From the NCBI GenBank assembly GCA_017447185.1, contig JAFSOC010000036.1:1-64000 (forward strand): DNA of 64,000 nt. The letters are read 5' to 3'. Every line of letters starts with the position of its first letter. Position 1 is the first letter of the stretch. The notes under the pieces are model-generated. The model had not been told where the DNA came from and did not search any database. It saw only the letters and a list, made by a program, of their open reading frames with translations. This document shows, in pieces, positions 16,942-26,375 of the stretch. Both the position numbers and the translations under genes were made by a program. This DNA is from Clostridia bacterium (GTDB lineage Bacteria; Bacillota; Clostridia; Christensenellales; Aristaeellaceae).

Positions 16942-18735
16942 TTACTTTCCCATAACTTCGCGCATTTTCTGCACAGTTTCCCTGAACACTTCCAGCGCCC
17001 GGCGCACAGGCTCCGGTTTTGACATGTCGATGCCGGCCAGCTTCAGGGCTTCGATGGGCGGAACGCTGCATCCGGCACTCAGGAACTTCCGGTAATCCTT
17101 CACAGCGCTTTCACCTTCCTTCAGGATCTTTTCGCTCAGGGAAATCGCAGCGCACAGTCCGGTGGCATATACATAGACATAGAAAGCGTTATAGAAATGC
17201 GGAATCCGCATCCACTCGGAAGCAATGTCCCGGTCCATGTAGCAGGTCTCGCCGTAGTATGTTTCGTTCAGTTTAAAGTAAACGTCGGAAAGGCTTTCCT
17301 TTGTCAGCGGAATCCCTTCAGCGGCCATTTCATGACTCTTCTTTTCAAATTCGGCAAACATGGTCTGCCGGAATACTGTTGTCCGGAACTGCTCCAGCAG
17401 GTGATTCAGCAGGAATGCCTGTGCCTTCGGTTCCGTCATGGTTTCCGTCAGGTATCGCTGCATCACCGCTTCATTGCAGGTGGAAGCCACTTCCGCCACA
17501 AACAGGCTGTAATGCCGTTTGGGGGACGGCTGGGTGGTATTGCTGTAGAAGGAGTGCATGCTGTGTCCCAGCTCATGAGCGATGGTAAAGGCACTGTCCA
17601 GGTTGTTGTTGTGGTTCAGCAGCACATAGGGATGAACATCCTTCAGATCGCCGGCGGAAAACGCACCGGAAGATTTTCCCATGCTCGGGAAAACATCAAT
17701 CCAGCGGTTATCCCTTGCTTCCTTCAGCTTTTCAATGTAGTCCGCACCCATGGGTTTCAGGCCTTCCAGCACCAGGTCAAACGCCTTCTCGTAAGGCAGG
17801 TCCATTTTGAAGCCCTTCACCATCGGCGTATAGAGGTCATACAGGTGCAGCTCGTCCAGTTGCAGCAATTCCTTGCGCAGTCGCAGGTATTCCTGCAGTG
17901 CAGGCAGGAATTCATGCACGGTTTCAATCAGGTTGTCGTAGACGCTCTCCGGGATTTCGAGGGGTTTCATGGCAGCTTCCCGCGCGCTGGCAAAATGATG
18001 GCTGTCCGCCATGAACTGGTCCTTCTTCACGCTTGTGCCGTAAGTTCCCGCGATGGTGTTTCCGTAGAACTCGTAGGTGCTCATGATGTTATGGAAAGCC
18101 TGCCGGCGAACTTCCCGGTCGTCCGAGCGGATGAAGGTGGAGTAATTCCCTTCTGTCAGCTCCTGTTCGCTGCCGTCCGGCAGGAGGATCGGCGGGAATT
18201 TCATATCTGCGTCCGTGAGGGCGGAGAAAATGCTTTCCGGCGCTTCCGCCACCTCGCCCATCATGGCGATCAGGCGTTCCTGTTCCTTGGACAGCGTATG
18301 GGGTTTCATCTGCAGCATCCGACGCAGCATCGCGTCATAGTCCTTCAGTTCCGGATCCTCCAGCAGGGCCTGAAGGTCCTTCTCCGACATCTGAAGCAAT
18401 TCCGGTTCCAGGAAGGATGCCTTGGTGCTCAGCATCACGTACAGGCGCATGCCCTTGTCCTTCAGGGCCAAAGCTGTATTGTCCGCGTTGTCTGTTTCCT
18501 TCCGCAGGAAAGCATAGTCAAAGAGTTTTGACATGCTTTCGCTCAGGGCGTCCACCGCCAAGATTGCCTTCTTCGGATCTTCCGCTACATGGCCGTCGTA
18601 CGCGTCCAGCGTACCGAGCTGCGCCATAACCTGGTCATATTCCTTCTGCCAGGCTTCATCTGACGGGTAGATATGCGTCAGGTCCCACTTGTATTTGTCT
18701 TCGATTTCACTGCGTTTTCTCAGTTCCTCTGCCAT
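16942..18735 (-). CDS. pepF: Oligoendopeptidase F (M3 metallopeptidase)
   Basis: This 597-residue cytoplasmic zinc peptidase cleaves short peptides. The active-site motif HELGH is at residues 387-391 (in FTIAHELGHSMHS), with the further Glu ligand expected in FVAEVASTCNE. The N-terminal part KYKWDLTHIYPSDEAW is typical of PepF, and the length matches the family (about 600). I start at MAEELRKR after GGGAGAG; an upstream in-frame extension to 18963 would run into topB and has no family similarity. The gap to topB is 23 bases, so both are likely co-transcribed. Confidence 0.96.
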   Translation of the reverse strand: MAEELRKRSEIEDKYKWDLTHIYPSDEAWQKEYDQVMAQLGTLDAYDGHVAEDPKKAILAVDALSESMSKLFDYAFLRKETDNADNTALALKDKGMRLYVMLSTKASFLEPELLQMSEKDLQALLEDPELKDYDAMLRRMLQMKPHTLSKEQERLIAMMGEVAEAPESIFSALTDADMKFPPILLPDGSEQELTEGNYSTFIRSDDREVRRQAFHNIMSTYEFYGNTIAGTYGTSVKKDQFMADSHHFASAREAAMKPLEIPESVYDNLIETVHEFLPALQEYLRLRKELLQLDELHLYDLYTPMVKGFKMDLPYEKAFDLVLEGLKPMGADYIEKLKEARDNRWIDVFPSMGKSSGAFSAGDLKDVHPYVLLNHNNNLDSAFTIAHELGHSMHSFYSNTTQPSPKRHYSLFVAEVASTCNEAVMQRYLTETMTEPKAQAFLLNHLLEQFRTTVFRQTMFAEFEKKSHEMAAEGIPLTKESLSDVYFKLNETYYGETCYMDRDIASEWMRIPHFYNAFYVYVYATGLCAAISLSEKILKEGESAVKDYRKFLSAGCSVPPIEALKLAGIDMSKPEPVRRALEVFRETVQKMREVMGK

Positions 18736-18758
18736 TGTTTCGTCTCTCCCTTGTCTGT

Positions 18759-20924
18759 TTATTTCTTTTCGTAAATCAGCGACCGGCTGACGGCCGGGGC
18801 TGCCTGCCCGTTGGGTGTAAAGATAATCTTTCCGTCCCGGATCGCCAGAATACCGGTGGAACCTTTCAGTTCCTTCTTCTCCAGCAGCAGTGTCACGAGT
18901 TTTCCGGTCAGTTCCGGTCCACCGCTGCGCTGCAGGCAGTTTTTCCAGAGGGTGCACTTGCATCCATCTTCGCTGCAGCTGAAGGCCATAGCGCTTTCCC
19001 GCAGCTTTCCCTTCCCGCAGACCGGGCAGGTCGTTCCTTCCAGCACCACCGTTTTGAACCCGCCCTTTGCACCGTATTTCTTCCGCCGCTCATCCGGAGG
19101 AAAAGCCAGCGGTTTAGCCTGTTCCCGGGCGTACTGTACCAGGAATGCGCTCATTTTACGGATTCCGTCCATGAAACGGTCCGGATCCTGTTTCCCGTCT
19201 GTAATCTCATGCAGTGCCAGTTCCCAACGGCCGGTGGTCTCCGGGCTGGCGATTTCCTGGGGCATCACATCGATCAGCATCACGCCTTTATCAGTGGCAT
19301 TGAGGGTCTTGCCCCTTCGCGCTGCGTAGCCAACCTTGATCAGCCGCTCAATGATGGCAGCCCGGGTTGCCGGCGTACCGATCCCGCTGCCTTTCATCAG
19401 GCGGACAAGTTCCTCATCCTCCAGGTCTTTGCCTGCGGTTTCCATGGCTGCCAGCAAGCTCGCGTCCGTATGCGGAGCCGGAGGCTTTGTCTGGTCTTCC
19501 CGGATCTGGGTGTTTTTCACTTCCCGGGTGTCCCCCTCCCGGAGGCTGGGGAGTGGCCCCTCTTCCTCTTCTTCCGGCTTTGCATTCTTTTTGGGCTTCG
19601 GCGGTTTCTCCAGCACCGGCACATCGTGCCATCCGTTTACAATGGTTATCCGGCCGTTCGTGCGGAAGGAATGCTCCCCAACCATGGTAATCACTTTTGT
19701 TGCGTCATATTCACAGGCCGGATGGAACGCTGCCAGCATCCGCCGCGCCACAAGGTCGTACAGGTTCTTTTCATCTTCGGAAAACTTTGAAACGTCCGCT
19801 TTCTTTGCAGTCGGCAGAATCGCATGGTGATCCGTCACCTTGGAGGCGTCGATGGTCCGCCGCGTTACCGGCAGTTTCCCGTCCGGCAGTGCCCCGGCCA
19901 CATATTTCTGGTAACTCTCCGGCAGCAGCTTCATCGTCTGCACTACCCTGGGAATCATATCCGGCGGCAGATAGCGGCTGTCCGTCCGCGGATAAGTCAG
20001 GGCCTTGTGCGTCTCATACAGGCTCTGGGCCGTCTTCAGTGTCTTGTCCGCCGTAAAGCCCAGCAGGCGGTTTGCGTCCCGCTGCAGACTGGTCAGGTCG
20101 TAAAGCTGCGGCGGTACCTCCTTCTTCCGTGTGGTTTCCGCCTGCGTCACTGTTCCCGTCTTCCCTTTTACCGCGGCCGTGATCGCTTCCGCGTCCGCTT
20201 TGGTTTTCAGGTGTGTGTCCGGTTCCAGCTTTTCGGAAAAGAAAACGCCTTTGTAATCGCCGAAATCCGCTGTAACCGTACAGTACCCCTCGGGTTTGAA
20301 GTTTTCAATTTCTTTCCGCCGTTTCACAAGAATCGCCAGCGTCGGGGTCTGCACCCGGCCGACGCTCAGCAGCGTATCGTACTTCAGCGTGAAGGCGCGG
20401 CTGGCATTCATTCCGACCAGCCAGTCTGCCCGGCTGCGGCACCTGGCGCTTTCATACAGCCCGTCATAATCCTTTCCCGGGCGGATTTCCCGGAATCCTT
20501 CCTTAATGGCCTCATCCGTCATGGAGGAAATCCAAAGGCGTTCAAACGGCTTTTTACAGTCGGCTTTTTCATAGATATAGCGGAAAATCAGTTCCCCTTC
20601 CCGCCCCGCGTCCGTTGCGCAGATCAGGGAATCCGTTTCCTTGTCGTTGATCAGTTTTTTGATTTTGGAGAACTGGGATTTGGTCGTGGAAAGCACCTTC
20701 AGCGGAATGGTTTCCGGCAGGATCGGCAGCGTGGCGAAGGACCATTTTTTGTATTTCTCATCCATCTCGTCCGGTTCGGCCAGGGCTACCAGATGCCCGA
20801 CTGCCCATGTCACGATGTATTTCTCACCGATCAGGCAGCCGTCCCCGTTCGTCCTGCAGCCGATGACCCGGGCAATATCGCGTCCGACACTTGGTTTTTC
20901 CGCCAGCACAACGATTTTTCCCAT
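18759..20924 (-). CDS. topB: DNA topoisomerase III (type IA)
   Basis: This 721-residue enzyme relaxes or decatenates DNA by passing one strand through a break. The TOPRIM domain begins KIVVLAEKPSVGRDIA (Glu9) with the acidic motif CATDAGREGELIF (Asp105). The catalytic Tyr is Y311 in ALTYPRTDSRYLP. A charged Pro/Lys/Glu insertion lies near residue 440, and the C-terminus has a CPVCGKG and CSEDGCKC zinc-ribbon-like part followed by a basic DNA-binding tail. Topoisomerase III copies occur both on chromosomes and on conjugative elements; here the neighbours are housekeeping genes, so a chromosomal copy is most likely. Start ATG after GGAGG. Confidence 0.95.
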   Translation of the reverse strand: MGKIVVLAEKPSVGRDIARVIGCRTNGDGCLIGEKYIVTWAVGHLVALAEPDEMDEKYKKWSFATLPILPETIPLKVLSTTKSQFSKIKKLINDKETDSLICATDAGREGELIFRYIYEKADCKKPFERLWISSMTDEAIKEGFREIRPGKDYDGLYESARCRSRADWLVGMNASRAFTLKYDTLLSVGRVQTPTLAILVKRRKEIENFKPEGYCTVTADFGDYKGVFFSEKLEPDTHLKTKADAEAITAAVKGKTGTVTQAETTRKKEVPPQLYDLTSLQRDANRLLGFTADKTLKTAQSLYETHKALTYPRTDSRYLPPDMIPRVVQTMKLLPESYQKYVAGALPDGKLPVTRRTIDASKVTDHHAILPTAKKADVSKFSEDEKNLYDLVARRMLAAFHPACEYDATKVITMVGEHSFRTNGRITIVNGWHDVPVLEKPPKPKKNAKPEEEEEGPLPSLREGDTREVKNTQIREDQTKPPAPHTDASLLAAMETAGKDLEDEELVRLMKGSGIGTPATRAAIIERLIKVGYAARRGKTLNATDKGVMLIDVMPQEIASPETTGRWELALHEITDGKQDPDRFMDGIRKMSAFLVQYAREQAKPLAFPPDERRKKYGAKGGFKTVVLEGTTCPVCGKGKLRESAMAFSCSEDGCKCTLWKNCLQRSGGPELTGKLVTLLLEKKELKGSTGILAIRDGKIIFTPNGQAAPAVSRSLIYEKK

Positions 20925-20964
20925 GGCGCACCTCCGTTCTGTGCGCTTTAATCATAGCAGATTT

Positions 20965-21132
20965 TCAATTGTTTGTCTTTGGCTTTTCATCCCGGCGCAT
21001 TACGCAGTCCTTTGTGCATCCGCCACATCCGCAGGAGCAGCCGCCCTTTTTGTTCTTTCCGGACCAGACCCGGATCGCAAGAATCACTGCGCCGGCTATG
21101 AGCGCCAGGATCAGGATGTCCCATATGTTCAC
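20965..21132 (-). CDS. FeoB-associated Cys-rich membrane protein
   Basis: This 55-residue reading frame is too short for most ORF lists. It starts at GTG five bases after the feoB stop and reads MNIWDILILALIAGAVILA, a single membrane helix, followed by a basic stretch (GKNKKGG) and a Cys-rich cluster CSCGCGGC plus one more Cys. This arrangement (one helix then a GCSCGC-like knot) is that of the FeoB-associated family found directly after feoB in Firmicutes. Its biochemical role is not established; metal binding or FeoB support is assumed. The ribosome site is weak and translation is probably coupled to feoB. Confidence 0.88.
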   Translation of the reverse strand: MNIWDILILALIAGAVILAIRVWSGKNKKGGCSCGCGGCTKDCVMRRDEKPKTNN

Positions 21133-21136
21133 CCGA

Positions 21137-23494
21137 TCACCCCACTCCCAGCAGCTGCCCGATCAGCCGCGCCAGCAGCGCGAAAACCCAGGCGAGTCCG
21201 CATTGCCAGATAATCGTAAACCAGGCCCATTTCCGTCCCATTTCCCGCCGGATCGCCGCAATAGCCGCCACACACGGTGTATAAAGCAGGCAGAATACCA
21301 GCATGCTTACAGCGGTCAGGGGAGATATCACATTCGTCACCCCGCCCGCGGAGGCAAAGAGGATACCCGTTACGGAAACAACGCTCTCCTTGGCCATAAA
21401 TCCGCCGAGCAGCGATGTCACCAGGCGCCAGTCTCCCATGCCCAGCGGTACAAACAGCGGTACCAGCACGCCGGAAATGGCGCTCAGCATGCTGTCCGGG
21501 GAATCCTCGGAAACAAGGTTCAGATGGAAATTGAAATTCTTCAGGAACCAGACAATAATCGTTGCGATCAGTATCACGGTAAATGCCCGCTGCAGGAAAT
21601 CCTTCGCTTTCTCCCACAGCAGCTGTGAAACATTCCGGGCGCTGGGAATCCGGTAATTCGGCAGTTCCATGACAAACGGAACCGCATTTCCCTTAAACAG
21701 TGTCTTCCGGTATCCCAGCGCAACCAGGATCCCCACGAGAATCCCCAGCAGGTACAGTCCGGTGATAATCAGCCAGGCCTGCTGCGGGAAAAAGGCCGTG
21801 ACAAAAAAGCTGTAGATCGGGAGCTTTGCCGTACAGCTCATAAACGGTGTCAGCAGGATCGTCATCTTCCGGTCCCGTTCACTGGGCAGCGTCCGGGTGC
21901 TCATTACCGCCGGTACGGTGCAGCCGAAGCCGATCAGCATCGGCACGATGCTCCGTCCGGAAAGGCCGATCTTACGCAGCAGCTTATCCATCACAAACGC
22001 CACGCGCGCTATATATCCGCTGTCCTCCAACAGGCTCAGGAAGAAGAACAGCAGCACAATCAGCGGCAGGAAGCTGACCACACTCCCCACGCCTTCAAAG
22101 ATTCCTTCAATCACCAGGCTGCGGATGACTTCGTTTACGTTGGCGGCAATCATCGCCTGTTCGGTCAGATCCGCCAGGAGGGAAATGCCTGTGGCAAGCA
22201 GTTCCTGCAGCCACGGGCCGATCAGAAAAAACGTCAGGAAGAACACCAGCGCCATAATCCCGATAAAGAGCGGAATCGCGGTGTATTTCCCGGTCAGGAC
22301 CCGGTCCATTTTCCGGCTCCGGGCATGCTCCCTGCTCTCCCTCGGACGGATCAGGCAGGCATCGCATACGCGTTCGATATAGTCGAAGCGCATATCGGCA
22401 ATGGCTGCGCTGGCATCCAGATCGCGCTCCTTTTCCATCTGCAGCACGATATGCTCCAGCATTTCCGTCTCGTTCTTGTCCAGTTCCAGTTTTTCCGCGA
22501 TCTGCTTGTCGCCTTCGATCAGTTTGGCTGAGGCGAATTCCACCGGAATCCCGCTGCGTTCCGCGTGATCCTCAATCAGGTGGCTCACCGCGTGAAGTGC
22601 CCGGTGCATGGAACCGTTATGGTCTTCCGGGCTGCAGAAATCCTGCTCCAGCGGTTTTTCCTGGTATTTTGCGATGTGAAGTGCATGGCGGATCAGTTCG
22701 TCAACGCCTTCGTTCTTTGCTGCCGAAATCGGAACCACAGGAACCCCCAGCATGGCTTCCATCCGGTTGATGTCCACCGTTCCGCCGTTTCCCCGCAGCT
22801 CATCCATCATGTTCAGCGCAACCACCATGGGGATCTCCATCTTCAGCAGCTGCATCGTCAGGTAGAGGTTCCGTTCCATGTTCGTGGCATCCACGATATT
22901 GATAATGGCCTTCGGCTTTTCATTCAGGACAAAGTCCCGGGAAACCAGTTCCTCGCTGGAATAGGGGCTCATGGAGTAAATACCGGGCAGATCTGTGATG
23001 GATGTATCCTTATGTCCCCGGATGGCGCCGTCCTTCCGGTCCACGGTCACCCCCGGGAAATTACCCACGTGCTGGTTGCTGCCGGTCAGCTGGTTGAAGA
23101 GCGTTGTCTTGCCGCAGTTCTGGTTTCCGACAAGGGCAAACGTAAGTAGCGTTCCATCCGGCAGCGGATCGCCTGTTCCCTTCGGATGAAAAATGCCTTC
23201 TTCACCCAGGCCCGGGTGATGCATCTTCTTCCGCCCTTCAGCGGGTTTTCTCTCTGCCTCATCCTTCTGCACCGGTGTGACCTTGATCCGCTCTGCGTCG
23301 TCCAGCCGGAGTGTCAGTTCATACCCGCGGATCATCAGCTCCATGGGATCCCCCATGGGTGCGAATTTAACCACCGTCACATCACATCCGGGGATCAGGC
23401 CCATATCCAGGAAATGCTGCCGCAGCGCACCTTTCCCGCCGACCTTTTCAATTCTCCCGCTTTCTCCCGGTTTCAGTTCCTTTAGTGTCATCAT
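21137..23494 (-). CDS. feoB: Ferrous iron transporter FeoA-FeoB fusion
   Basis: This 785-residue protein carries a complete FeoA SH3-like domain (about residues 1-75, MTLKELKPGESGRIEKV) joined through a charged linker to FeoB. The FeoB part has the G domain (VGNQNCGKTTLFNQ for G1, then DLPGIYSM for G3 and NMMDEL near the expected NxxD), the helical subdomain and a membrane domain with about eight segments and two Gate-like halves. It imports Fe2+ driven or regulated by GTP hydrolysis. I prefer the ATG at 23494 because AGGAA lies 7 bases upstream and FeoA proteins begin near MTLxEL; ATG 23509 is an alternative. It follows tatD closely and precedes the Cys-rich partner. No Fur box is obvious. 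Confidence 0.93.
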   Translation of the reverse strand: MMTLKELKPGESGRIEKVGGKGALRQHFLDMGLIPGCDVTVVKFAPMGDPMELMIRGYELTLRLDDAERIKVTPVQKDEAERKPAEGRKKMHHPGLGEEGIFHPKGTGDPLPDGTLLTFALVGNQNCGKTTLFNQLTGSNQHVGNFPGVTVDRKDGAIRGHKDTSITDLPGIYSMSPYSSEELVSRDFVLNEKPKAIINIVDATNMERNLYLTMQLLKMEIPMVVALNMMDELRGNGGTVDINRMEAMLGVPVVPISAAKNEGVDELIRHALHIAKYQEKPLEQDFCSPEDHNGSMHRALHAVSHLIEDHAERSGIPVEFASAKLIEGDKQIAEKLELDKNETEMLEHIVLQMEKERDLDASAAIADMRFDYIERVCDACLIRPRESREHARSRKMDRVLTGKYTAIPLFIGIMALVFFLTFFLIGPWLQELLATGISLLADLTEQAMIAANVNEVIRSLVIEGIFEGVGSVVSFLPLIVLLFFFLSLLEDSGYIARVAFVMDKLLRKIGLSGRSIVPMLIGFGCTVPAVMSTRTLPSERDRKMTILLTPFMSCTAKLPIYSFFVTAFFPQQAWLIITGLYLLGILVGILVALGYRKTLFKGNAVPFVMELPNYRIPSARNVSQLLWEKAKDFLQRAFTVILIATIIVWFLKNFNFHLNLVSEDSPDSMLSAISGVLVPLFVPLGMGDWRLVTSLLGGFMAKESVVSVTGILFASAGGVTNVISPLTAVSMLVFCLLYTPCVAAIAAIRREMGRKWAWFTIIWQCGLAWVFALLARLIGQLLGVG

Positions 23495-23527
23495 CGCCGG
23501 ATTCCTCATTCTTCAGCAGTTCTTCCT

Positions 23528-24304
23528 TCAGTCTCTGATGCCGTAAATGCGCATCGCGTTCTCCGTCGTATAGGCGGCCGTTTCCTCTGCGCTTTCTCCC
23601 CGAAGCTCCGCCAGTTTCATTCCTACATACCGGACGTTTGTCGGTTCGTTCCGCCGGCCCCGCACCGGTTCCGGTGCCATATACGGGCTGTCCGTCTCGA
23701 TCAGCAGCCGGTCTTTCGGCACCAGCAGTGCAGCCTCCTGCAGCTTCGGTGCTTTTTTGAATGTCAGCGGCCCCGCAAAGGAGATATAATACCCCAGTTT
23801 CAGGTATTCCTTCGCCATTTCCGCGCTGCCGGAGAAGCAGTGGATAATGCCGCCGGTCAGTCTGTCCTTCATGCTCTTCATGATTTCCAGCATGTCCCCG
23901 TGCGCGTCCCGGATATGGTATGCCACCGGCGCGCCGATTTCATACGCCAGTTCCATCTGCCGGATGCAGACTGTCTTCTGTACATCCCTGGGGCTGAAAT
24001 CATAATAGTAATCCAGTCCGATCTCACCGATCGCGCGAATATCCCCGTTTTTCCACCACCGGGCAATTTCCTCGCAGTCTTCCTCCCGGAAGCCTTTGGC
24101 CTCGTGGGGATGAATCCCGCCGACAGCAACAGCACCCGGATGGTTTTTCGCAAAAGCGATTGCATGCCGGGAGGTTTTCATGTCGCTGCCGATCACCGCA
24201 TAACGGGTAATACCGTGCTCGCGCATACGCGCAAGCACGGTATCCCTGTCTTCATCAAATTTCTCTTCGTCCACATGGCAGTGGCTGTCAAACCATTCTG
24301 TCAT
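23528..24304 (-). CDS. tatD: TatD family deoxyribonuclease/metal-dependent hydrolase
   Basis: This 258-residue TIM-barrel hydrolase has the metal site FDSHCHVD at residues 5-12, EIGLDYYYDFSP in the centre, HIRDAHGD, GIIHCFSGS and the late ETDSPYMAPEPVRGRRNEP, all conserved in TatD/YcfH. Members act as 3'-5' DNA/RNA exonucleases in repair or degradation. The start codon overlaps the metG stop in ATGA form, and metG-tatD is a common pair in Firmicutes. FeoAB starts about 30 bases after its stop. Confidence 0.94.
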   Translation of the reverse strand: MTEWFDSHCHVDEEKFDEDRDTVLARMREHGITRYAVIGSDMKTSRHAIAFAKNHPGAVAVGGIHPHEAKGFREEDCEEIARWWKNGDIRAIGEIGLDYYYDFSPRDVQKTVCIRQMELAYEIGAPVAYHIRDAHGDMLEIMKSMKDRLTGGIIHCFSGSAEMAKEYLKLGYYISFAGPLTFKKAPKLQEAALLVPKDRLLIETDSPYMAPEPVRGRRNEPTNVRYVGMKLAELRGESAEETAAYTTENAMRIYGIRD

Positions 24305-26307
24305 CCGATGATGGCACCGTCCTCCACGCCTTCCTCGACGCTCATCAGGCGGAGATTTCCGCTTTCGTCCATGGCGCTCAGGATCATTCCCTGACTCTCG
24401 ATGCCTGCCAGTTTTGCTGTTTTCAGATTGGTGATGACGGCCACCTGGCGTCCAACCAGCGCTTCCGGCTCATACCATTTCTGGATGCCGCTCACCACGG
24501 TCCGCTCGCCGTCCTTGCCCAGGCTCAGCGTGAACTTCAGGAGCTTGCTGCTCTTTTCCACCTTCTCGCAGGCCTTCACGCGGGCTACCTGGATCTTGCA
24601 TTTGAAGAAATCGTCAATTGCGATTTCTGCCGGGTATTCCGGCTCCTCATGCTTCTTTTCCGCTTTCTTTTCCTGCTTCTGTTCGGCCTTGGCGGCTTTC
24701 TTTTCTTCCTTTGCCGCTTCCTTACCACCGGCAAGCGCTTCCAATTCCTTTGTTACGTCGATACGCGGGAACAGCGCTTCGCCCTTGTGCACCTTCGTGC
24801 CTGCGGGAATCGCTCCGTATTTTTCCAGCGAATCCCAGCTCTTCAGTGCTGGATCCTCAATGCCCAGCTGCGCGAAAATCCGCTCAGGCGTATAGGGCAT
24901 GACAGGCCCGATCAGCACAGCCACAAAGCGCACGCATTCCGCCAGGGTCGCCATCACATTGGCCAGGCGGTCCTTCTTTTCCGGATCCTTCCCGAGGACC
25001 CAGGGCTGTGTCAGGTCAATGTACTTGTTGCATTCGCCGATAACCTTCCAGATCTCCGCCAATGCCTGGGAGAACTGAAGCTTGTCCATCTGTTCGCTGA
25101 CCAGGACCGGCAGAGCTTTGCAGTGTTCCTGCAGGGGGGTGTCCGCCGCTTCGTCCACAGCGTCCGTCCATGCGGGAATCAGGCCGTCAAAATACTTCTC
25201 GATCATGGCGACAGTCCGGCTGACCAGGTTGCCCAGGTCGTTTGCCAGGTCCGCGTTCATCCTCGTCAGGAAGGATTCATTGGTATAGTTACCATCCGAT
25301 CCGAAGGGCATTTCCCTCATCAGGTAGTAGCGGAGCGGATCCACTCCGTAACGCGCCACGATGGGTTCCGGATAAACCACGTTGCCCTTGCTCTTGCTCA
25401 TCCGGTCTGCGCCGAACAGCAGCCATCCATGGCCAAACACCTGTTTCGGCAGCGGCAGTCCAAGCGCATGCAGCATAATGGGCCAGTAGATGGTATGGAA
25501 CCGGATAATCTCCTTGCCCACCAGGTGCACATCCGCCGGCCAGTATTTCTGATACAGCTCGTCGTGATCCGTGCCGTATCCCAGGGCGGTGATGTAGTTG
25601 CTCAGCGCGTCGATCCATACGTAGACCGTGTGCTTGTCGTCAAAATCAACCGGAACGCCCCATTTCACACTGGTACGGCTCACGCACAGATCCTGCAGGC
25701 CCGGCCGCAGAAAATTGGTCAGCATTTCGTTGGCCCGCTTCGGCGGCTGGATGAAATCCGGATGTGTCTCAATATAATCGATCAGCCAATCCTGATACTT
25801 GCTCATCTTAAAGAAATAGCTTTCTTCCTGCATGGGCTGGCAGGGCCGTCCGCAGTCCGGGCAAACCTTTACGCCATCCTTTTCTACCAGCTGGGTGGGC
25901 GTCCAGAAGCTTTCGCAGGGCGTACAGTACATACCTTCATAGGATGCCTTGTAAATATCCCCCTGCTCATAGAACTGGCGGAAGATTTTCTGAACAATCT
26001 TCATGTGGCGTTCTTCCGTGGTGCGGATGAAATCATCATACTGGATGTCCATCAGCTTCCACAGGTCCTTTGTTGCTGCCACGATCTTATCCACATATTC
26101 AATGGGGGTCACGCCGGCTTCCGCCGCTTTCTTTTCAATCTTCTGACCGTGCTCATCCGTACCGGTCAGGAAATAGGTGTCATAACCCTGCATCTTCTTG
26201 AAGCGCGCCATGGTGTCTGCCGCAACAGTCGTATACGTGTGGCCGACGGTCATATTCCCGGAGGGATAGTAAATAGGCGTGGTGATGTAGTAGGTTTTTT
26301 TCTCCAT
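24301..26307 (-). CDS. metG: Methionine--tRNA ligase
   Basis: This 668-residue class I synthetase charges tRNA-Met. The HIGH-type motif is in TPIYYPSGNMTVGHTYT near the N-terminus, and the KMSKS motif reads DRMSKSKGN. A zinc knuckle lies between (CTPCES and CPDCGRPC). The C-terminal 110 residues are the EMAP/Arc1-like tRNA-binding domain that gives dimerisation. A very Lys/Glu/Ala-rich linker (about residues 530-560) separates the two. The start MEKKTYY follows GGAGG by about 8 bases. It lies just past the rpmA terminator and I see no convincing promoter of its own, so it may depend on read-through. Confidence 0.97.
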   Translation of the reverse strand: MEKKTYYITTPIYYPSGNMTVGHTYTTVAADTMARFKKMQGYDTYFLTGTDEHGQKIEKKAAEAGVTPIEYVDKIVAATKDLWKLMDIQYDDFIRTTEERHMKIVQKIFRQFYEQGDIYKASYEGMYCTPCESFWTPTQLVEKDGVKVCPDCGRPCQPMQEESYFFKMSKYQDWLIDYIETHPDFIQPPKRANEMLTNFLRPGLQDLCVSRTSVKWGVPVDFDDKHTVYVWIDALSNYITALGYGTDHDELYQKYWPADVHLVGKEIIRFHTIYWPIMLHALGLPLPKQVFGHGWLLFGADRMSKSKGNVVYPEPIVARYGVDPLRYYLMREMPFGSDGNYTNESFLTRMNADLANDLGNLVSRTVAMIEKYFDGLIPAWTDAVDEAADTPLQEHCKALPVLVSEQMDKLQFSQALAEIWKVIGECNKYIDLTQPWVLGKDPEKKDRLANVMATLAECVRFVAVLIGPVMPYTPERIFAQLGIEDPALKSWDSLEKYGAIPAGTKVHKGEALFPRIDVTKELEALAGGKEAAKEEKKAAKAEQKQEKKAEKKHEEPEYPAEIAIDDFFKCKIQVARVKACEKVEKSSKLLKFTLSLGKDGERTVVSGIQKWYEPEALVGRQVAVITNLKTAKLAGIESQGMILSAMDESGNLRLMSVEEGVEDGAIIG

Positions 26308-26327
26308 GGCGTCTTCCTCCTTATGAT

Positions 26328-26360
26328 AACGAAAAATGGGCTGTTGCACGACAACAGCCC
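26328..26360 (-). terminator. Terminator of the rplU-prp-rpmA operon
   Basis: On the minus strand a perfect 9-bp stem (GGGCTGTTG/CAACAGCCC at 26352-26360 and 26338-26346, loop TCGTG) is followed by ATTTTTCG. It lies 16 bases after rpmA and only about 30 bases before metG. Confidence 0.85.
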
Positions 26361-26375
26361 ATTTTCTCTCATCTC

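Noticed and set aside
18736-18963. N-terminal extension of pepF by 76 residues
   Set aside because: It would overlap topB, has no ribosome site, and PepF homologues begin at the MAEE position.
18759-20924. topB as a mark of an integrative conjugative element
   Set aside because: No relaxase, type IV secretion, integrase, single-strand-binding protein or att repeat is nearby, and flanking genes are housekeeping.
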